Source of the DNA: Datisca glomerata
Taxonomy: Eukaryota > Streptophyta > Magnoliopsida > Cucurbitales > Datiscaceae
Length of the DNA stretch: 64,000 bases
Direction: 5' to 3'
NCBI GenBank assembly: GCA_003255025.1
Contig: QANY01013727.1
Location: 889,849 to 953,848, forward strand
The notes below the pieces were generated by a model. The model saw nothing but the letters and a program-made list of their open reading frames with translations. It ran no database searches and was not told the DNA's origin. A program made the translations under genes and the position numbers. Below are positions 46,447 to 58,309 of the stretch, in pieces (within the stretch, counting starts at the first letter, position 1; each line of letters starts with the position of its first letter).

Positions 46447-47420
46447 ATGTTAGAGATAGTGAGGAATGAACCATGGAGCTTGATAAAGCTCTCATCTTGC
46501 TGGGGGATGTTAATGGGTACGTTCAACCGTCTGAAATGGCCCTAAATGAAGTAAGTTTTTGGGTGCAGGTTTTCAACATTCCTATTCTACGCATGACAAA
46601 AGAAATGGGTAAAAGAATAGGATATTATATATTGATTATCCCTTGCCCAGAGGTCTAAAAATGAAGGTGCCACAGAACCCATATACTATTTGGGTTGACT
46701 TTCAGTACGAGAAGCTACCAGATTTTTGCTATGTGTGTGGGGAAAACTCTCTCATGTGAGCAAAGAGTGCAGCGTAGCAATGGGAAGAGATGCCGGAGGA
46801 AGGTGCAATCGCAACCAATACGGGCCATGGTTGCTCAGACAGACCGAAATCCCCGAGGAGGAAGGACAAGGAAAAAACCAGACAACTTCTTCGTCATCTC
46901 CGGTGAGAGAGGGGAGCTCATCGGCGCATAGGGTGGTGGAAAGCTCAAGTAAAAAAAATCTGTCCATCGGTAACGGTAGAGAGCAGGCGAGCACTACCGG
47001 AGCAGGTGAAGGAGGTCAATTCGATGTCACACCCATCACCTACCGTTACCGATACCATACAGAAGGAGACACGTGTAGAGCCTAATGCCAGGAGTATGAC
47101 ATTGATGGTTGTAGAAGACAAAAGGGAGAGATCCTGTGTGAGTGAGCCTGGAGGACTCAAAGGGCGGCAATTTAATACAGCCCAATGATAATAATTGGGC
47201 CAATGCTAATGGGGAATCAAGCCAGGGACCTAATCTGGACCGGGCACCTCAACTTAAAGGAAATGAGATTGATGAAGGGAAGCAGATTATATCCAATACC
47301 AGGAAATGGAGCAGAATCCATCATGGAAGAAAATCGAGTTTGCAAGAGACAATTTTAAAAAGGAGGCTTAAACGTAGTTTATCCTCTTCTGTTTCTGGCA
47401 CTAGTAAAAGGGGTGGTGAG
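46447..47420 (+). pseudogene. LINE-2 ORF1 remnant (DUF4283-like and CCHC knuckle)
   Basis: PWSLDKALILLGD-like sequence near 46470 and EVSFWVQVFNIP with MTKEMGKRIG (46550-46620) match the DUF4283 part of plant LINE ORF1. PYTIWVDFQYEKLPDFCYVC then continues as KLSHVSKEC in the next frame: the CX2CX4HX4C knuckle is split by a one-base insertion in a G run near 46740. The downstream part is Ser/Gly-rich and polar, usual for ORF1 tails. Confidence 0.8.
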
Positions 47421-47459
47421 CATTACAGCAGGGCTGTTGTGGGGGTTAATGTGTTTTTA

Positions 47460-47930
47460 TGGTAACCCAGAGTGAAGCCAATGAATCCATTCTTGGGCGC
47501 TGTTGAGACGATTGAGGAAAATGTTGAATCTTGTATGGTTAGTGATCGGACAGTTCAATGAGTTCTACTCTCAAGCAGATAAATCAGATGGTTCACTTAG
47601 ACAGAATTCGGCTATTGAAACTTTTCGGGAGTGCTTGGATGAATGTGGCCTGATAAGATTGTCGTTCAAGGGTCTGATATATATACCTGGACAAACAAGA
47701 GAGAGGGGGAGGAGCTGGTCATGGAAAGAATTGATATGGCTTTTGCTTCACAGGAGTGGCTAAATCTCCATCCAGTTTCTGAAGCAAATCATTTGGGGGG
47801 GGGGGGGGGGNNGGGGGGGGGGGGGGGTTCATCTGATCATAGACCCATTCTTATATCCCTTCATGACAGAAACCTTCTCAAATATAAGGGGAGAAGTTAC
47901 TTCCGGATTGAGGATTTGTAGAATGGAGCA
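47460..47930 (+). pseudogene. LINE-2 APE endonuclease C-terminal remnant
   Basis: After frame changes the sequence shows FRECLDECGLI, KGSDIYTWTNKREGEELVME, RIDMAFASQEWLN and, beyond the poly-G, SSDHRPILI: the C-terminal half of the apurinic-type endonuclease, whose SDH motif is catalytic in the family. The N-terminal catalytic half is not visible. Confidence 0.8.
47795..47827. other. Poly-G run with two undetermined bases
   Basis: About 16 G, two N (47811-47812), then about 15 G, replacing the short segment of endonuclease expected between EANHL and SSDHRP. Most likely a sequencing or gap-filling artefact. Confidence 0.8.
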
Positions 47931-49681
47931 AAAATATCATAGAAGAAGCTTGGAGTTTAATGGCTGTGAGAGAGACCTGTTTCAGATTCAAGAGGGCTTA
48001 AACAGATGTGCTTCAGCTCTCTCAGTTTGAAGTAGAAAAAGTTCGGGAATTTTATAAAAAAAGATCGTAGACTGTCAGAACAGGTTGTATAAGCTGTACC
48101 AGAACCCAGACAGAGGGGATGATATGGATCTGATTAAATCATGCCCTGAGGAATTGGATAGGGTCCATTTCCCAGGATGAGGTGTTTTGGTCTTAGAGAG
48201 CGAAAATGGATTGGCTTCAATAAGGAGATGCAAATACGAAATTTTTCCGTGTCAAAGCTTCGATGAGGAAGAGGAAAAATCACATAGACAGGCTGCTGGG
48301 AGACGAAGGTAATTGGGTGGTGAAGCAGGAGGAGCTTGGTTCACTTGCAGTTAACTATTTTGAAAAGTTGTTTACTTCTTCGTGTCCTACAAGAAAGAGA
48401 TATATGCAGTGGGTTGTGAGGTGTATTGATCGTAAAGTGACGAATGACTGAATGCAGAGTTTGATCAGGAATTGTACAGTTGAGGAGGTGGACTGGGCAA
48501 TCAAAGAGATACATCCCAGAAGAGTCCGGGTCCAAATGATTTTCTGACAGCTTTCTATCAAAAGCATTGGGATATGGGAAGGGAGGTAACCAAATTTTGC
48601 TTAACATGTCTCAGAACGTAGAGTTAATCTAATATTAATATTTTCATAACTCTTATTTCTAAACTGTTTGTTCCCGTTAGCGTGACTGATTTTAGACCGA
48701 TTAATTTATGAAACGCAATATATAAAATTCATCTCAAAGATGATTGCCCGTCGAATTAAAATGATCCTTCTAAAAATTATTTGTGAAAATTAAAGTGCAT
48801 TCATTAAAAATCATTTAATTACAGATAATGTGCTGATGGGGTGCTGATGGGGTCTGAAGTTCTCCATTCAATGTCGATTCATAAAAAGGCAAGCAGAGCT
48901 TGGTGGCAATTAAGTTGGACATGAGTAAAGTCACGATAACATCGAATGGAGTTATCTTCAGAGGATATTGGAAGCATTTGGATTTCATGAAAAATTATCA
49001 AAAATATTATGAGGTGTGTAAGCTCCACATCGATGACCTTCCCCATCCTTCCTACCTAAAAGAGGTATCTGTCATGGTGACCATTTGTCCCAATATCTTT
49101 ATGTTTTGTGTGTTGAGGGGTTATCGGCTATGTTGGGTAAGGTTGTTGATTTGGGATCGATTCGATGCCCACGAATCGGTAAGGGGACCGATTGTCTCTC
49201 ATTTACTCTTTGCTGATGACTGTCTTATCTTCTTTAATGGTTGGGAGAGGATTTGTAGAGCTCTCAAGCAGATTTTAAATGTTTACTCATCGGGTCAATG
49301 CATAAACTTTTCTAAATCGGCAATAATGTTTTCTCTTAATACGTCTTCAGAGGTGAAGTCAATGGTAACGACAATTTTGGAAATTTCTACGGCTCTCAGT
49401 GTTGACTCCTATTTGGGATTACTGGCTTTTGTAGGTCGTTCGAAGAAAGCTCTCTTCGGATATATAAAAGATAAAATGTATAAACTCCTAATAAGATGGA
49501 TGGAGAAGCAATTTTCAATAGGGGAAAGAGGTCCTACTGAAAGCTTATGGTTATGATATGAATTGTCTCTGAATTCCCTCCGAGTGTTTTAAAGGATCCC
49601 GAGAGGATAATGGCCAAATTCAGGTGGGGCTATAACGGAAAGGGTCCAAAAATGCATTGGCTTTCTTGGTAGTCTTTGTGT
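47931..49681 (+). pseudogene. LINE-2 reverse transcriptase remnant
   Basis: RKRKNHIDRLLGDEGNWV at 48266-48320 is the usual pre-RT block (N-x-I-x-x-L-x-D-x-G-x-W). Then fragments of KMIARRIKMIL near 48735 and AFIKNHLITDNVLMG near 48800. VAIKLDMSK at 48903 is followed by a diverged region where AYDRVEW should be. HLLFADDCLIFFNG at 49199-49240 retains the catalytic FADD. The domain ends at 49681 with an LSW.SLC block cut by Copia-3b. Several stops and frameshifts. Confidence 0.85.
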
Positions 49682-51549
49682 TGTTGGAATTATATTCATA
49701 AAGTAGGATGAAATAATTATTTATGAGTATTTAGTTACTTTTCAGAATTTTGTATGACTAAATTTAATGAATGAATGTAATGCTTTCTATTAATTAAAGT
49801 ATGTTTATAATTTACTTAACTCCTGAAACTATTGTCAGCGTAAGAAGAGAGACTGAGGGGTCTTCCAGACAAACTCTTCTGAAATAATTTAGAACGTTAT
49901 TTACAGTCTTAGGATCGACTGAGAAATCGAACCTGATTATGAGTGTTAGGTTGAAGAAAAGAATGCTAGTCTCGGGGCATGTGAGTGGAGACTCTAACGG
50001 TTGACCTAGACATGTTATGGAACATGTTGAATAGACCAATAACAAGTTAGTTTGGAGTAAAACCATTTATCTAGTTATAAATTTATTTGTTACACCTTAA
50101 AAGTTCTTTTATAATTATCTTAATCCTGAGTTGAATACGAAATTTGACCTAATTGGTTATGATATTTGATACGCCAAATGAGTGAGTTCAAATTGTCAGA
50201 CAAAATACTTCGGCTGCTGAGATCGTGATTTAACTATGTTGAAGTTGCATGATTCACAGATATGAAAATTCGTGGTTAGATCGCAATATGCAATAATATC
50301 ACCTTATGCTTTATTGATGAATGTGTGAATAAATTAACCTGGCCAGGTACTCGATGAAATGAATAATTGAATAAGACATGTGGAATTGTACGAGACAATT
50401 CATTATTATATTTTTCTTATTCACAACAATAAAGAAGTTAAGGAAATAATAACAAGAGAGATAAGATGGTAATTTATAGCTCACTCTTGTTACTTATATT
50501 CATGAATAGTAATATGTTAAATATTTTGTAGACTGTGAAATAAAAGTGCTTATTTGCACCAACAAAAAATGTAGCAGGCATGAATCGAGAGTTGATTCGG
50601 CATATGACCTATAGTGGAGTCATACGATGTCATGATTAAATAGGTCAGGAATTTATGGAGATAAATTCACTGAGTATTTAAGTCCTATAGCTTTATTCAT
50701 ATGGGTCCATTCGATCTCAGGAATAGCTTATAATGACATGAATGAACAACAATACTAGTTGGACTAAAAAAAGTGTTTTGGACCAAGATATATTTTCTGA
50801 ACCCATAGGTGTTGTGTGTTGTCACTTAATTAGTGACAACTAAGTAATTAATGTTCAAATTAGTTAATTGGTTATTTTATAATTATTAGATAATTAGTAA
50901 ATAAAAAAAATTAATTAACTAATTGATGAAGATCAATTTAATTTATCAATTTTGATTGATGAATTTGGACACAACATTGACTCTAAAGAAATATTCAATT
51001 TTCAGCAATAGTAAAGATTTGTGATGAATTTTCAGCAATTTAAAATATAGGGGTATATGTGTAAATTTCATAATTATTATAAGGGATAGCAATATGGTTG
51101 CATCCCTAACTCAAACACAATGTGTGATTACACAGAGCAGAAAATAGTTTCTCTCCCTCCCTGCTTGCCGTCAAAATCTACAGAAGAGAAAATTTTGATT
51201 TTTCTTCTCCAGTTGTTTTGAGAGCTCACACTCAATTCATGATTAACATCCAATTGAGATATACTTCTAGTGGTTGGTGTGAAGACTGATTTGATATCTA
51301 TGAAGAACAAAAAATAAAGAATGCGAGACGACTAATAGGATTCCACCAAATCAAAATTTCTCCAATACAAGGAAGGTATAAAAATTGTTTCTACCTCTTT
51401 TGAATACATTTAACTTAGTATGGATAATTAGATGTATGGTTTTAATATTTAATATGATTAATTAGTTTATGTAAAAAAAATTGATGTTCCGCCCACGAAC
51501 CGTTCGTGGTTCAATGATTTTTACTCAAATTTTGAAACCCGATCCAACA
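49682..51549 (+). repeat. Copia-3b 5' LTR, 1868 bp
   Basis: Starts TGTTGGAATTATATTC, ends GATCCAACA. Matches the 3' LTR at 56480-58309 along its whole length, with small indels and many substitutions, so the insertion is not recent. It shares the CTCTTGTTA..TATTCA region and the CGTTCGTGGTTCAATGATTT end block with the Copia-3a LTRs. Confidence 0.9.
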
Positions 51550-51550
51550 A

Positions 51551-51563
51551 TTGATATTAGAGC
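51551..51563 (+). other. Primer-binding site of Copia-3b (degraded)
   Basis: TTGATATTAGAGC immediately after the LTR; differs at two positions from TTGGTATCAGAGC, the complement of initiator Met tRNA. Confidence 0.75.
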
Positions 51564-53359
51564 ATTGATTTCTTGATTATGCATATTTTGTGATTATACG
51601 TATGTATCGTTGGGTGTTGTGATATTGACATATTTTTGTATGGTAGATTCAAAATAGTTTTGAATGTGTTTTATGAATGGATCTCGATCTACTGGCTCTA
51701 GGCGTTTTGTTTTTCAATTTTAGAACTAATGTATGTCGGAATTGAGGCATCTGATTTTTTGTAATTTATTTTCTTGCAAAATTTGTATTTTTTTTTAATA
51801 TCATGTAATTCGTCGTCACCTTGGAAAACCACTACCATTGTCATCATCGCAGCCGCCTGCCGTCGTGCCGCGCCGTCTCCTGTTGTCCATTGTTGTGCCC
51901 TGGGTGGTGACTAGAGTTTATGAAACCTTAGGTGATAACAATTAGGGTGTAGGAAACTCTGTGATGTAACGCAAGAACCCTAATCTCATCTTTCATCTTT
52001 TAAATTTTGAATTTTGAATTTTGATTTTTGAATGGATAAAAGATAGTTAAAATTCAAAAGATAAGTGTCAACTTTTATCTTTTTATCTTTTGAATTTTGA
52101 ATTCAAATGAAAATTATCTATTTTATCTTTTTATCTTTTGGATTTTGAATTAAAAAGATAATTATCCATATTATGCATTTTATCATTTGAATTTTGAATT
52201 TAATAAATAATTATTAATTTATCTTTTATCTTTTGAATTTTAAAATTTAAAAGGATTTTAAAGCGATTATTTAAATAGGAAAATAGTTTTTTTTTAATTA
52301 AAGAGTTTTGATCAAAATTTTAAATTTTGAAAATGGGATTGAACTGTTGTAAAGAGTTACAAAATTAGTGGAACATCCTGAAGGACAATGAGACAATTAC
52401 AGACGCTATGAAAACTAGTATTTAAATTAATTATAATTTATTTATTATTATTTATGGGTTGTAACTAAATATGAGTCAATAGGGAGGTTAATTTTGAATG
52501 GTTGATTTATTATTAATTGCGCAACATCATATAACATGTCATATAGAAATATGAATATGTCAATATCAAAATGTCATGTAGCATTTATATGTATCATTGT
52601 AGTTTAATTTATAATGGGTTATAATTTAAATATAATGTGAATTTTATAAAAGTAAATTTTAAATTTGGATTTAAATTTTATAATAGTTTATTATTTTTGA
52701 AACTTGCCTTTTCCAAATGAATAAAGAGTTACAATTTTTTGAAAAAATAATGAAAAATTATTTTTCCCAAAAACTAAGCTGGAGAGTCGTTTACGTTGAA
52801 ACGTTCTCAAGGTCCCTAACGCAAACTTGATCATGGCATAAGAAATGGTTTAGAGTCGCCCCAGTGATCCTCTCTTCAGTGAGAGAAACTTGAGAATCGT
52901 GTTGCATTGAGTCATCGAGTTGCTTAAGAAGTTATAACTTGTGAAGGAAGTGGTGAGACAAGACCGTTCTTAGACGGACTGTTAGTTCATGAAAACCTTT
53001 AAAGTAGATGTGTTGGTTAAACACTTTGACCGAAGCACATTGAAATCTCTCATAGGGGCTAGTCAATGGGGCTAAGGTTACCAAAACCATTGGTGATGAT
53101 TAAGCTAGATGTAATGACATCTTGAGAAGCATTAACTAAACGAGAGGAGTCTCGATGCGATAGGAGGTAGCTTGGACGTTGTCCTTAGATGAGACAAGCT
53201 ATCGTTGTTAATCGTAATATCATGGAAGAAATATTTTTTATTGAATTTTTAAATATTTAAGTATTTGCATCATGCATCATACTTTCTTAAATGATTGAGT
53301 ATTTATTTATACCACTTTAGTTATTCATTTTAATAATCATGTCGTTATCCACACTCTCA
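51564..53359 (+). other. Long untranslated leader of Copia-3b with an AT-rich repeat
   Basis: Non-coding leader of about 1.8 kb. Its first 270 bases match the inverted Copia-3a leader (23580-23841). 51980-52270 is a degenerate repeat of TTTATCTTTTGAATTTTGAA on the plus strand. 52940-53340 matches 28851-29260. The segment 51835-52940 has no counterpart in Copia-3a. Confidence 0.7.
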
Positions 53360-54180
53360 ACTATCTTAAATGCGAACAAACTTACTGGTGAAAATTAATT
53401 GGATTGGAAACGTAATATTGATATCGTGCTGACGGTAGAAAAGCACAAAATCGTGCTCACCACTCATTTTCCCCTTGAGCCTATTACCGAATCGACTCGA
53501 GAGAAAAATGATGCTTATGCTTCTTGGCTGCATTTTGATGAGATCGCCAGATGTTACATCTTGACTTCTGTTAGCAATGTGTTGCAACAACAGCATCAGA
53601 ACATGAAAACTACAACTGATATGATGTTGAACATAACCCAAATGTTCGAAGATCAGGGTCGTTGAGCCAAACAGGCTGTTGTGTAAAACCTCATGAACTG
53701 CAGGATGAAATATGGAACTCTTGTTAGAGAACATATGATGTTGATAATAGTTATCTGAATGAAATGGAGATAATGGGTCCTGAGGTAGATGGCGAGACAC
53801 AAGTTGATATGATCCTTGAGACTCTGCCTGACATTTTTGAGAACTTTTAACTTAATTATTCGATTAATAAGTTGAGGTACTCATTTCATGAGCTGATGAA
53901 GGAATTGCAAGCGGTTGAGACCCTATTTCTAAAGGGCAAGAGAAAGACTAAAGAGTCAAACTTTACTGAAATAAAGCCTTCCACCTCTGACGTCTAAAGA
54001 AACATAGGAGAGGTCTGAAGAAGGCTAAGAAGACTTGAAAGCTACGAAAGGTAAGGGCTCTACAAAAGTGGATAAGTCAAAAGACAAGTATCATCATTAT
54101 GGAGCCGCTGACAATTGAAAACGCATGTGCCCAGACTATCTCAAGGAGTTGAGATCTAAAAGGATAATACTTGTTACTGA
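53360..54180 (+). pseudogene. Copia-3b gag and zinc-knuckle remnant
   Basis: WKRNIDIVLTVEKHKIVLTT from 53405 opens a gag (UBN2-type) reading of 88 codons ended by a stop at 53663-53665, followed by broken frames with ETLPDIFENF-like sequence near 53820. The knuckle near 54085 reads K-Y-H-H-Y-G-A-A-D-N, with Cys1 and Cys2 both replaced by Tyr and His by Asn, then TGA at 54116-54118 in place of Trp, then CPDYLKELRSKR. Confidence 0.8.
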
Positions 54181-54900
54181 AACCTTTGAAAAGTTCAAAG
54201 AGTACAAGGCTATGATCGAAAACCAATTAGAGAAACAAATCAAAATGCTACAATCTGATCGTGGTGGGGAGTACTTACTAGGAGAGTTCGAAAACTTTCT
54301 TGAGGAAGAAGGTATTCTTTCTCAGGTTACAGCTTATGGCACTCTAAAACAGAATGATGTGTCAAAGAGAAGGAATTGAAATCGAATGGATATGGTTAGA
54401 TCCATGATGATTTACTCATCCCTCCTAGACTCGTTATAGGGATATGCCTTGGAAACAACAGCATACATTCTAAACCAAGTTCCGTCGAAGACGGTGCCTG
54501 GCACGTCGAATGAAAGACGGAATAAATAAAAGTCATCCGTTAACCACCTTAGAATTTGGGGGTGCCCAGCACATGTTCTGAAACAGAAGACGAGCAAGTT
54601 GACCAGTCGATCAAAATTATGCATGTTTGTAGGATATCTCAAAGGAATGAAGAGTATATTTTTTGTAGTCTGTCTGACTAAAAAACATTCGTTAGCACAA
54701 ACGAATGTTTTCTTGAAGAAGAATATATAATAAGTGTAAAGATGAGAAGCACCCTTGTGCTAGAGAAATTATTGAGTGGGAGGGCACCGACTCCCCAATC
54801 AGGAACTATTCTTGATTCAATAATGGAAGAACCACAGCTGGAGCTAGAGCCTATGGAGCCTCGACATAGTGTGAGGGTTGTAAGATAGCCTAACATGTAC
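54181..54900 (+). pseudogene. Copia-3b integrase remnant
   Basis: FEKFKEYKAMIENQLEKQIK continues into SDRGGEYLLGEFENFL (54254-54306) with the catalytic core Asp context, then a QNDVSKRRN segment where the family has QNGVAERRN. After stops, YALETTAYILNQV near 54440 and ARPAHVLKQKTSKLTSR-type C-terminal sequence to about 54780 are recognisable. Confidence 0.8.
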
Positions 54901-54989
54901 ATGTCTTATGGAGATGCCTTAACAGTAGCCTCAGATAAGGATTATGATGAAACATGTCTCCTATTCACAGGCCATGGCTGGTCTTGAAG

Positions 54990-55660
54990 CAAACCTATAG
55001 CAAGAAGCCATGAACGTTGAGATACATTTGATGTACTCGAAAAAAGTCTGAAAACTTGCAGATCCTCTTGAAGGGTTAAAACTTGTAGGGTGTTAATGGA
55101 TCTATAAGAAAAAAAGAGGTCCGGAAGGGAATGTGGAGACATTCAAAGCTAGGCTAGTAGCCAAGAACTACACCCAAAAGGAAGGTATAGACTATGAGGA
55201 TACCTTGTCACTGGTAGCCATGCTTAAATCCATCTGAATCCTCTTATCCATTACTACTACCCTCGATTATGAAGTCTAGTAGATGGACGTCAAGAATGCT
55301 TTTCTGAATGACAATCTTGAAGAGCACATTTATATGTTCAACCAGATGGGTTCATGGAGAAAGCCAAGAGGATAAGATTTACGAACTGCTAAAGTCTATT
55401 TATGGAATTAAGGAAGGGTCACGGCCTTGGATGAACCCTGTGTGTATAAGCTGATACAAAAAATAAAAGTGGTTTTTCTATTCTTGTACTTAGATGATGT
55501 TCTACTCATTAGGAATGATGTAGAAAAATTATTTGATGTCAAGATTTGTCTTGCAAAGCAATTTTATATGAAAGATCTTGGAGAAGCTACATTTGTCCAA
55601 GGTATTCAGATCTTTCGGGATCAGAAGAATAGAAAATTAACATTGCTCGAGCATCTTATA
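54990..55660 (+). pseudogene. Copia-3b reverse transcriptase remnant
   Basis: [20 protein letters not shown] at 55099-55160, [33 protein letters not shown] at 55283-55336, then DEPCVYKLIQKIKVVFLFLY with LDDVLLIRND at 55490-55520. The catalytic YVDD motif reads YLDD here. KDLGEATFVQGIQIFRDQKN closes the domain. Several stops; the segment between KSIYGIK and DEPCVYK is shortened. Confidence 0.85.
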
Positions 55661-56440
55661 TAGATAAGGTGATGGGCTTTAGTATGCAAGTCTCCAGGAA
55701 GAGATGTCTTCCTTTCAAGCATGGAGTCAGACTCTCCAAGGAGAAATCTACCAAGATTCCTCAAGAAGAGGAAGATATGAGAAATATTCCTTATGCTTCA
55801 ACCATAGGAAGTCTCATGTATGTGATACTTTGCATTAGGCTATACATTCGCTACACGGTGGGTGTGGTAATCGTTTCCAATCTAATCTTAGAATCGAGCA
55901 TTGGAATGCCGTCAAGCATATCCTTAAGTATCTTAAGAGAACAAGGAACTACATGCTTATGTTTTCAAGTAGTGACATGAATATGACAGAGGATACTGAT
56001 TCCAATTTTCAAGCAGACATGGATTCTAGGAGGTCCACTTCAGGATCGAAGTTCATCCTGAACGGTGGAGTAGTTATATGAAGAAGTATCAAGAAATATT
56101 GTATTGCTGATTCTAACATGGAAGCTGAATATGTAGTAGCTTATGAAACTACTAAGGAGGCTGTATGGCTTAGAAAGTTTTCGAAGACTCTGAAAGTTGT
56201 TTCAGAAGCTGACAAGCCCATGACACTTTATTGCGATAACAGTGGGGCTGTACCAAATTCGAAGGAACCAAGGAGCCATAAAACATCCAAGCACGTAGAG
56301 CGTACGTATCACCTAGTTAGAGAGATTGTTCAGTGTGGAGATGTTGTAGGAACACACATATCGATGGCCAACAACCTGGCATATCCATTTACGAAGACTT
56401 TAAGCAGTAATTTTTATGGTCATCTGGTAGGCATGTAGAT
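55661..56440 (+). pseudogene. Copia-3b connection and RNase H remnant
   Basis: LPFKHGVRLSKEKSTKIPQE and IPYASTIGSLMYVILCIRLY (family CTRPDI; the Asp is lost) at 55705-55845. RNase H: DSNFQADMDSRRSTSGSKFI near 55998-56056, a stop at 56079-56081 where Trp is expected, then MEAEYVVAYETTKEAVWLRK, LYCDNSGAVPNSKEPRSHKT at 56225-56285, and LAYPFTKTLSS. The Asp of CDN is kept. Confidence 0.85.
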
Positions 56441-56467
56441 AGGAGATTAGACACGCCTACTTTAATC

Positions 56468-56479
56468 CAAGTGGGAGAT
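56468..56479 (+). other. Polypurine tract of Copia-3b
   Basis: CAAGTGGGAGAT directly before the 3' LTR; the same string precedes the Copia-3a 3' LTR at 33156-33167. It is the usual plus-strand primer of copia elements. Confidence 0.85.
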
Positions 56480-58309
56480 TGTTGGGATTATGTCAATAAA
56501 TTATGGTGTAATAACTATTTATGAGTATTTAGTTATTTCTCAGAAATTTTGTATTATTGAATTTAATGAATCAATGAAAGTTTTTCTATTAATTAAAGTG
56601 TGTTTATAATTTACTCAAGTCCTGGAACTATTGTTAACATAAGAAGAGTAAAGATTGAGGGGTCTTATACAAACTCTTCTGAAATAGTTCAGAACGTTAT
56701 TCGTAGTCTTAGGATCTACTAGAAAATCGAGTCCGATTATGACTGTTAGGTTGAATCAAATGATGCTGGTCTTGGGGTATGAGAGTAGAGACTCTAACGA
56801 TTGAGCTAGACATGTTATGGAATATGTTAAATAGACCAGTAACAAATTATTTTATAGTAAATCCATTTATCTAGCTCTAAATCTAATTATTATACTTTAA
56901 GGGTATTTTCATAATTACTTTAATTCTGAGGTGAATACGAAACTTAACCTAGTTAGTTAAGATCTTTGATACGCCAAATAAGTGAGTTCGAATTGCCGGA
57001 CAATACCTCGGTTGTTGAGATCGTGATTCAACTATGTTGGAGTTACGTGATTCACATATATGGAAATTCATGGTCAGATTGTAATATGCAGTAATATTAT
57101 CTTATGCTTTATTGATGAGTGTGTAAATAAATTAACCTGGCTAGGTACTCGATGAAATGAATCATTGAATGAGACGTGGGAAATTATACGAGACAATTCA
57201 TTATTATGTATTTCTTATTAACAGTCAATAAAGTCTTTCTTATTCACAGTCAATAAAGGAGTTAAGGAAATAATAACCAGAGGGGTAAAATGATAGTTTT
57301 ACATCTCCTCTTGTTAATGATATTCACAAACGGTAATATGTTAAATATAATATGGACCGTGAAATAAAAATGTTTATTTGCGCCAACAGTAAATGTAGCG
57401 CTCATGAGTCGTACAAAGTCAGGATTAAATAGGTTAGGAATTTATAGAGATAAATTCGCTGAATATTTGAGTCCTATAACTTTCTTCATGTAGGTCCATT
57501 CAGTTTTGGGAGTAGCTCATAAGGACAATAATGAAAAACAATACTAGTTAGACCAAGGTATATTTCTCGAACTCATATGTGATTGGTGTTGTCACTTAAT
57601 TAGTGAAAACTAAGTAATTAATGTCCAAATTAATTAATTGGTTATTTTCTATTCATTGGATAATTAGTAAATAAAAATTATTAATTAATTGATGAAAATC
57701 AATTTAGTTTTTCAATTTGTATGGATGAATTTGGACACAATATTGACTTTAGGGAGATATGCAATTTTGGCAATAGTAAAATGGTGAATATTCGGTAATT
57801 TAACATATAGGGGTATATGTGCAAATTTCATATTATTATATAAATGATGACAATATGGTTGCATCTCTAACCCTAACAGAGTGTATGATTACACAGAACA
57901 GAAAAGAGTTTCTCTTCGTCCTGTGCTTGCCACTGAAATCTATAGAGGAGAAAATTTTGATTTTTCTTCTCCATTTTTTTAGAGTTCACACTCAAATCCT
58001 GATTAATATTCAATTGAAATATACTTCTGAATTCTACGAGTGGTTGTTGGTGTGAAAACTAATTTGAGTTCTACAAAAAACGCAAGACGACTAATAGGAC
58101 TCTGCCAAATCAGAATTTCTCCGATACAAGAAATGTATAAAACTTGTTTCTACCTCTTTTGAATACGTTTAACTTAGTATGTATAATTGGATGTATGGTT
58201 TTAATATTTAATATGATTAAATTGGTTGATGTAAAAGATTTTATATTCTGTCCATGAACCATCCGTGGTTCAATGATTTTTTTCTCAAATTTTGAAACCC
58301 GATCCAACA
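56480..58309 (+). repeat. Copia-3b 3' LTR, 1830 bp
   Basis: TGTTGGGATTATGTC to GATCCAACA. Compared with the 5' LTR it has several small deletions and one short duplication (CTTTCTTATTCACAGTCAATAAA phrase near 57210-57255). Confidence 0.9.

Larger units (their letters stand above)
49682..58309 (+). mobile_element. Copia-3b: structurally complete copia element nested in LINE-2
   Basis: 8.6 kb with two LTRs (49682-51549 and 56480-58309) starting TGTTGG and ending TCCAACA, a primer-binding site, a polypurine tract, and gag-integrase-RT-RNase H remnants in copia order. Flanking 5-mers TGTGT and TTGTT match imperfectly; host LINE-2 coding sequence is continuous on both sides. Protease and the first part of integrase are deleted (gag knuckle at 54130 runs almost directly into integrase FEKFKEYKA at 54190). 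Coding regions hold many stops. Confidence 0.9.
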
